From Bacteroidota bacterium (GTDB lineage: Bacteria > Bacteroidota > Bacteroidia > Bacteroidales > VadinHA17), in assembly GCA_030613125.1 (NCBI GenBank), contig JAUWMO010000023.1, forward strand, positions 1 through 18,291: a DNA stretch of 18,291 nucleotides, in the 5' to 3' direction. The notes below the pieces were generated by a model. The model was not told the origin of the DNA, made no database searches, and saw only the letters and a list, made by a program, of their open reading frames with translations. Shown one piece after another: positions 15,131 through 18,291 of this stretch. Every line of letters begins with the position of its first letter. The first letter of the stretch is position 1. The position numbers were made by a program, and so were the translations under genes.

Positions 15131-15595
15131 ATGGGAACTAATTTGATGATATGGTTATTAATCCTCCTGTTTGTCCCGTGTTTTCAGTCAAAGGACATTA
15201 GGGTTCTGGATGCTACCTCCAGAGCTTTTGAAGGAGGGAGAGAAAGATCTGGGTCGGGGATTCATTATTGGATTCAGGTGAAGGTTTTTAAAAACTCAGA
15301 AAAATTGAGCTTTGAAAGTATTTGGGTGGGTAAAGATCAATTTGTACCGGAAGTACGAATTAATTCAGGCGGGAAGACAAAGGTTTATTTTAAAAACGAT
15401 ACTTTACAATTATTTTTTACTAAATGGTTACGTTATCCTGAAAAGGATGATATTGCTGTAACATCTGATTTGCTGTCTCAAAAACCTGCTATGGATTTCA
15501 AAGGAGAAGGTTTAATTGTATATACATTAAAAGACAGGACTTTTTTTTATGAAATTCTAACCTTTCGAAAGCTGGAACCGCGAATTCACAGGTAA
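15131..15595 (+). CDS. Small secreted protein of unknown function
   Basis: I do not recognise this family. A hydrophobic start (MIWLLILLFVPC, about 6-17) is a plausible signal peptide, with cleavage before SKDIRVLD; the cysteine is preceded by proline, so a lipobox is unlikely. The mature part, about 135 residues, alternates polar and hydrophobic residues, with strands such as HYWIQVKVFKNS, TKVYFKNDTLQLFF and GLIVYTLKDRTFFYEILTF. This suggests a small beta-sandwich exported to the periplasm. A poorly supported second ATG lies 5 bp upstream in another frame. It ends 38 bp before the DUF3109 gene and may share its transcript. Confidence 0.6.
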   Translation: MGTNLMIWLLILLFVPCFQSKDIRVLDATSRAFEGGRERSGSGIHYWIQVKVFKNSEKLSFESIWVGKDQFVPEVRINSGGKTKVYFKNDTLQLFFTKWLRYPEKDDIAVTSDLLSQKPAMDFKGEGLIVYTLKDRTFFYEILTFRKLEPRIHR

Positions 15596-15633
15596 ATACA
15601 AAGGGCTAATTTTATAAGTTTATATATCAAAGA

Positions 15634-16221
15634 GTGTTACAGATTGACAGTACAATAATCAGCCTCGATATCCTTGATGAGAAATTCAAGTGTGATTTTA
15701 ATAAATGCAAGGGGAATTGTTGTGTATATGGTGATTCAGGTGCGCCTCTTGAAAAAGAGGAAGTTGAAATATTGAGTGTAATTTTTCCGAAAATAAAGCC
15801 GTTTTTGCGTCCTCAGGGAATCGATGCTATTAAAAGACAGGGAACAAGTATGGTTGATAAGGATGGTGATTATGTGACACCTTTGATAAAGGGAAAAGAG
15901 TGTGCATATACATTTCTGGAAGAAGGGATTTATCGGTGTGGAATTGAGAAAGCTTTTCTTCATGGAAAAGTACACTTCCGTAAACCCCTTTCCTGTCATT
16001 TATTTCCTGTGAGAGTAAAAAAATACAAGGATTTTGATGGTGTGAATTATGAAAAATGGGATATGTGCAGTGAAGCCAGAGATCTTGGAGACGAAGGAGA
16101 TATAATGGTTTTCGAATTTTTACGTGAACCTTTAATACGCAGATTTGGAATAGAGTGGTATAAAAAACTTAAACTTGCATCAAAAGAATTAAAACAGGAA
16201 GTGAATAAATCAAATAAGTAG
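15634..16221 (+). CDS. DUF3109 family cysteine-rich protein
   Basis: Function unknown. The protein has eight cysteines in a pattern I associate with DUF3109: C20, C25, C29 and C30 in CDFNKCKGNCC, then C90 (GKECAYTF), C102 (IYRCGIEKAF), C121 (KPLSCHLFPVR) and C145 (WDMCSEA). Such spacing resembles the CxBxxxCC-type metal-binding proteins (YkgJ-like), so zinc or iron-sulfur binding is likely but unproven. The 195 residues contain no signal peptide or membrane segment, so it is cytoplasmic. I use the GTG at 15634, the only start that keeps the conserved N terminus. Family fairly sure, role unknown. Confidence 0.8.
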   Translation: MLQIDSTIISLDILDEKFKCDFNKCKGNCCVYGDSGAPLEKEEVEILSVIFPKIKPFLRPQGIDAIKRQGTSMVDKDGDYVTPLIKGKECAYTFLEEGIYRCGIEKAFLHGKVHFRKPLSCHLFPVRVKKYKDFDGVNYEKWDMCSEARDLGDEGDIMVFEFLREPLIRRFGIEWYKKLKLASKELKQEVNKSNK

Positions 16222-16252
16222 TTGTATTTAAGAACATAGTTTCACAAATTTA

Positions 16253-16300
16253 CCCTGTGAAATATTGCTTCACAATAAATCTTCGATTTATTTCACAGGG
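16253..16300 (+). terminator. Nested hairpin after the DUF3109 gene
   Basis: CCCTGTGAAATA (16253-16264) and TATTTCACAGGG (16289-16300) are perfect 12-bp arms. Inside is a second stem, ATAAATC-TTC-GATTTAT, which shares TAT with the right outer arm. It starts 32 bp after the stop codon and is followed by an A-rich, not T-rich, stretch, so a terminator role is only likely, and a palindromic repeat is equally possible. Confidence 0.4.
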
Positions 16301-16359
16301 GGAATTAAAAAAACCTTAATTTTCAGGTTTCATAAATAATTAGTTAATAGTAGACAGTC

Positions 16360-16374
16360 CAGTCGGCAGTCGAC
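16360..16374. repeat. Left inverted repeat of the S23 relic cassette
   Basis: CAGTCGGCAGTCGAC is the reverse complement of 16558-16572 with one mismatch. It lies 35 bp before the relic start codon. Confidence 0.65.
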
Positions 16375-16409
16375 AAAAAAGTAAATAACAATCATACAAT
16401 TATAACACA

Positions 16410-16529
16410 ATGGCAACTGGATTTAGAAACTTAACTGTATATATACAAAAAGTTTTTTTTGATGATTTCAATAAACGATCTGAAGAAATTGGACGATTAC
16501 TTAATCACATTCCTGATAATCGGGACTGA
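16410..16529 (+). pseudogene. Four-helix-bundle (23S rRNA-intervening/S23 type) protein, internally deleted
   Basis: The 39-residue frame starts MATGFRNLTVY and ends DDFNKRSEEIGRLLNH. These correspond to the two ends of the S23-type four-helix-bundle proteins common in Bacteroidota, which start MATGFRNLxVYKKA and finish with KSEExGRLLN. The central 70 to 80 residues, including the FP... and SIPSNIAEG-type motif, are absent. The join is in frame at about IQKVFF. This is a relic by internal deletion rather than a functional protein, although a short peptide could still be made. Confidence 0.6.
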
Positions 16530-16557
16530 AAAGTATAAATAACCAAGTCTTCAGATT

Positions 16558-16572
16558 GCCGACTGCCGACTG
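16558..16572. repeat. Right inverted repeat of the S23 relic cassette
   Basis: GCCGACTGCCGACTG, inverted partner of 16360-16374. It is embedded in a small cluster: AGATTGCCGACT occurs at 16553-16564 and again at 16574-16585, and CTTCAG/CTGAAG are complementary around it. Confidence 0.65.
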
Positions 16573-16663
16573 AAGATTGCCGACTTAAAAATGCAAAGTA
16601 TAATGAAATTAGCCATTATCAAGCCATAAACATTAAAATCCCGATACATATAAATTATCTGTT

Positions 16664-18034
16664 ATGGAGCTCATAAAAAAATATATTGAAGAAAACAAGG
16701 AAAGATTCCTGAATGAATTGTTTGACCTTATCCGAATACCATCAATCAGTGCCAGACCTGAGAATAAAGAGGATATGTTTAAGGCCACAGAATACATTAA
16801 AAAATGCCTGCTTGATGCAGGTGCTGATCACGCCGAGGTAATTGAAACTAAAGGTCATCCGGTAATTTACGTTGAAAAATTGATTGACCCTTCAGCACCA
16901 ACCATCCTGATTTATGGACACTACGATGTTCAACCTGTTGAACCGCTGGACGAATGGGATTCTGATCCTTTTATGCCGGAGATAAGAGACGGTAAGATCT
17001 TTGCCCGTGGAGCTGATGATGATAAAGGCCAAATGTTTATGCACTTTAAGGCTTTCGAGTTGATGATACAAACAGGCACTCTGCCATGTAATGTAAAATT
17101 CATGATTGAAGGTGAAGAGGAAATAGGTTCACCAAGCTTAAAGAAATTTTGTATTGACAACAAGAAAAAACTTGCTTCTGATGTGATACTGATTTCTGAT
17201 ACTACAATGATTGCCCCTGACATACCTTCAATAACTGTTGGACTCAGGGGGTTGAGTTATATGGAAGTAGAGGTGACAGGTCCGAACAGGGACCTTCATT
17301 CAGGCTTGTATGGCGGGGCTGTGATGAATCCCATCAATGCCCTAACAAAAATGATTGCATCACTTACAGATGAGAATAATTATATTACAGTTAACGGATT
17401 TTATGATGATGTACTCGAGGTAAGTGATGGAGAAAGAAAAGAAATGGCTAAAGCCCCATTTAACCTTGAAGAGTATAAGAGATCAATAGATATTGATAAT
17501 GAGGTTGGTGAAAAGGGGTATTCTACAACTGAACGGACAGGGATAAGACCTTCACTTGATGTCAATGGTATTTGGGGAGGTTATATTGGCGAAGGCGCTA
17601 AAACAGTGCTTCCGTCAAAAGCATATGCAAAGATTTCAATGCGACTGGTACCAAACCAGAATTCGAAAAAAATTGACAAACTTTTTGAAGATCATTTCAA
17701 GTCAATAGCTCCTGATGGAGTTCGCGTGGAGGTAAAAAGCCTTCATGGAGGCGAAGGATATGTTAGCCCAATCGATACTATTGCATACCAGGCAGCCAAC
17801 AGGGCTTGTGAAGAGAGTTTTGGTAAAAAGCCGATCCCTGTCAGGAGCGGAGGCAGTATTCCTATAGTATCTGATTTTGAAGATGTGCTTGGGATTAAGT
17901 CAATTTTACTTGGTTTCGGATTAGATTCTGATGCCATCCATTCCCCGAATGAGAACTTTCCGTTATTCAATTTTTATAAGGGAATCGAAACCATTCCTCT
18001 TTTCTATAAATACTTTACTGAAATGAGCAGGTAA
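16664..18034 (+). CDS. M20 family dipeptidase
   Basis: Zinc-dependent dipeptidase of peptidase family M20 (carnosinase/CNDP-like, as in the PepV and DUG1 relatives), cytoplasmic. The metal site is complete: H86 in YGHYDVQP, the bridging Asp in RGADDDKGQ (115-123), the general base and ligand glutamates in EGEEEIGS (149-156), D179 in ISDT, and the last histidine in AIHSPNENF near the C terminus. The lid/dimerisation domain spans about 195-340 and includes DLHSGLYGG (210-218). At 456 residues the length is typical. No signal peptide. ATG 16664 fits the alignment. Substrates are probably short peptides; the exact specificity cannot be read from sequence. Confidence 0.93.
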   Translation: MELIKKYIEENKERFLNELFDLIRIPSISARPENKEDMFKATEYIKKCLLDAGADHAEVIETKGHPVIYVEKLIDPSAPTILIYGHYDVQPVEPLDEWDSDPFMPEIRDGKIFARGADDDKGQMFMHFKAFELMIQTGTLPCNVKFMIEGEEEIGSPSLKKFCIDNKKKLASDVILISDTTMIAPDIPSITVGLRGLSYMEVEVTGPNRDLHSGLYGGAVMNPINALTKMIASLTDENNYITVNGFYDDVLEVSDGERKEMAKAPFNLEEYKRSIDIDNEVGEKGYSTTERTGIRPSLDVNGIWGGYIGEGAKTVLPSKAYAKISMRLVPNQNSKKIDKLFEDHFKSIAPDGVRVEVKSLHGGEGYVSPIDTIAYQAANRACEESFGKKPIPVRSGGSIPIVSDFEDVLGIKSILLGFGLDSDAIHSPNENFPLFNFYKGIETIPLFYKYFTEMSR

Positions 18035-18080
18035 ATTAATTATGGTTCGTCCGGAGAATGAATAGGTGTTAGGTGGAATA

Positions 18081-18291
18081 ATGGAAAGAAAAAACATTAA
18101 TAGAGTGTTTAAACAATTACGAGTTTGGAATAATTCAGTTGAATTGTATATCCTCAAATGTAAGTTATTGTCAAAATTCCCTTATGAACTGAAGAAAACA
18201 GTATCTAATTATTCGCTGATCGCTCATGAAGAGAGACGTTGTATTGATACTTCTCATAGTATCAGTAGAAATAATTTGCCTGACTGCAGTC
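18081..18291 (+). CDS. Second four-helix-bundle (S23-type) protein, partial at the window edge
   Basis: The open frame from ATG 18081 runs to the last base. FKQLRVWNNSVELY and KLLSKFPYELKK match the first two helices of the four-helix-bundle family (FKDLRVWQKAxELx, KxFPKEE). SHSISRN near residue 58 corresponds to the conserved SIPSNIAEG region, but the following IAEGY-type residues are replaced by NLPDC. About 10 extra residues (YSLIAHEERRC) also seem to separate the second helix from this motif. Both point to damage, so the gene may be a pseudogene. Its 3' part lies outside the window. It starts 46 bp after the dipeptidase stop. Confidence 0.6.
   Translation, partial: MERKNINRVFKQLRVWNNSVELYILKCKLLSKFPYELKKTVSNYSLIAHEERRCIDTSHSISRNNLPDCS

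Larger units (their letters stand above)
16222..16663. other. Intergenic region with hairpin and S23 relic
   Basis: This 440-bp gap between the DUF3109 gene and the dipeptidase has no full gene. It holds a nested hairpin (16253-16300), inverted GACTGCCGACTG-type repeats (16360-16374 and 16558-16572) and a 39-codon relic of a four-helix-bundle protein between them. Beyond the right repeat, 16586-16663 is plain AT-rich leader of the dipeptidase gene. Confidence 0.7.

Overview
The window looks like a piece of a Bacteroidota chromosome, most likely an anaerobic Bacteroidales/Marinilabiliales-type organism. The grounds are the low-GC coding style with almost no Shine-Dalgarno sites, several TAnnTTTG-like -7 promoter boxes, the Bacteroidota form of topoisomerase IV, a DUF3109 protein, a membrane-anchored MutS-like ATPase of the kind common in Bacteroidota, and many short palindromic intergenic repeats (arms TGTCATTTCGA / TCGAAATGACA). 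No database search was possible, so the taxonomic call is an inference.

Layout: 1-624 is gene-poor, with a short reverse-transcriptase-like relic and REP-like repeats. purE (minus) and hpt (plus) are divergent, followed by adk and obgE, with repeat elements on both sides of obgE. Next is a same-strand run of membrane and lipid genes: a PAP2 phosphatase, lipoate-protein ligase, a PlsC-type acyltransferase and an unrecognised protein with a methyltransferase-like fold. A MutS-like gene follows that has lost its middle and whose two halves are now out of frame. About 780 bp without a gene (8441-9222) carries repeats, a 12-bp-spaced palindrome array and probably the parE promoter. The parE-parC-aroK operon comes next and converges, with a 7-bp overlap, on a minus-strand YhhQ/QueT-like queuosine-precursor transporter. 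The last part holds a small secreted protein, a DUF3109 cysteine-rich protein, a short four-helix-bundle (S23-type) relic between inverted repeats, an M20 dipeptidase, and the start of a second, apparently damaged four-helix-bundle gene cut by the window edge.

Functionally this is mostly core housekeeping: purine synthesis and salvage (purE, hpt, adk), ribosome assembly (obgE), phospholipid and lipoate metabolism, chromosome decatenation (parE/parC), aromatic amino acid synthesis (aroK) and tRNA modification supply (yhhQ). I do not see a convincing new multi-gene system. The points that merit a second look are small: the internally deleted MutS-like gene, the S23 relic inside a possible non-autonomous cassette, the tandem palindromes upstream of parE, the repeat pair and 3'-end duplication around obgE, and the unrecognised gene next to plsC.
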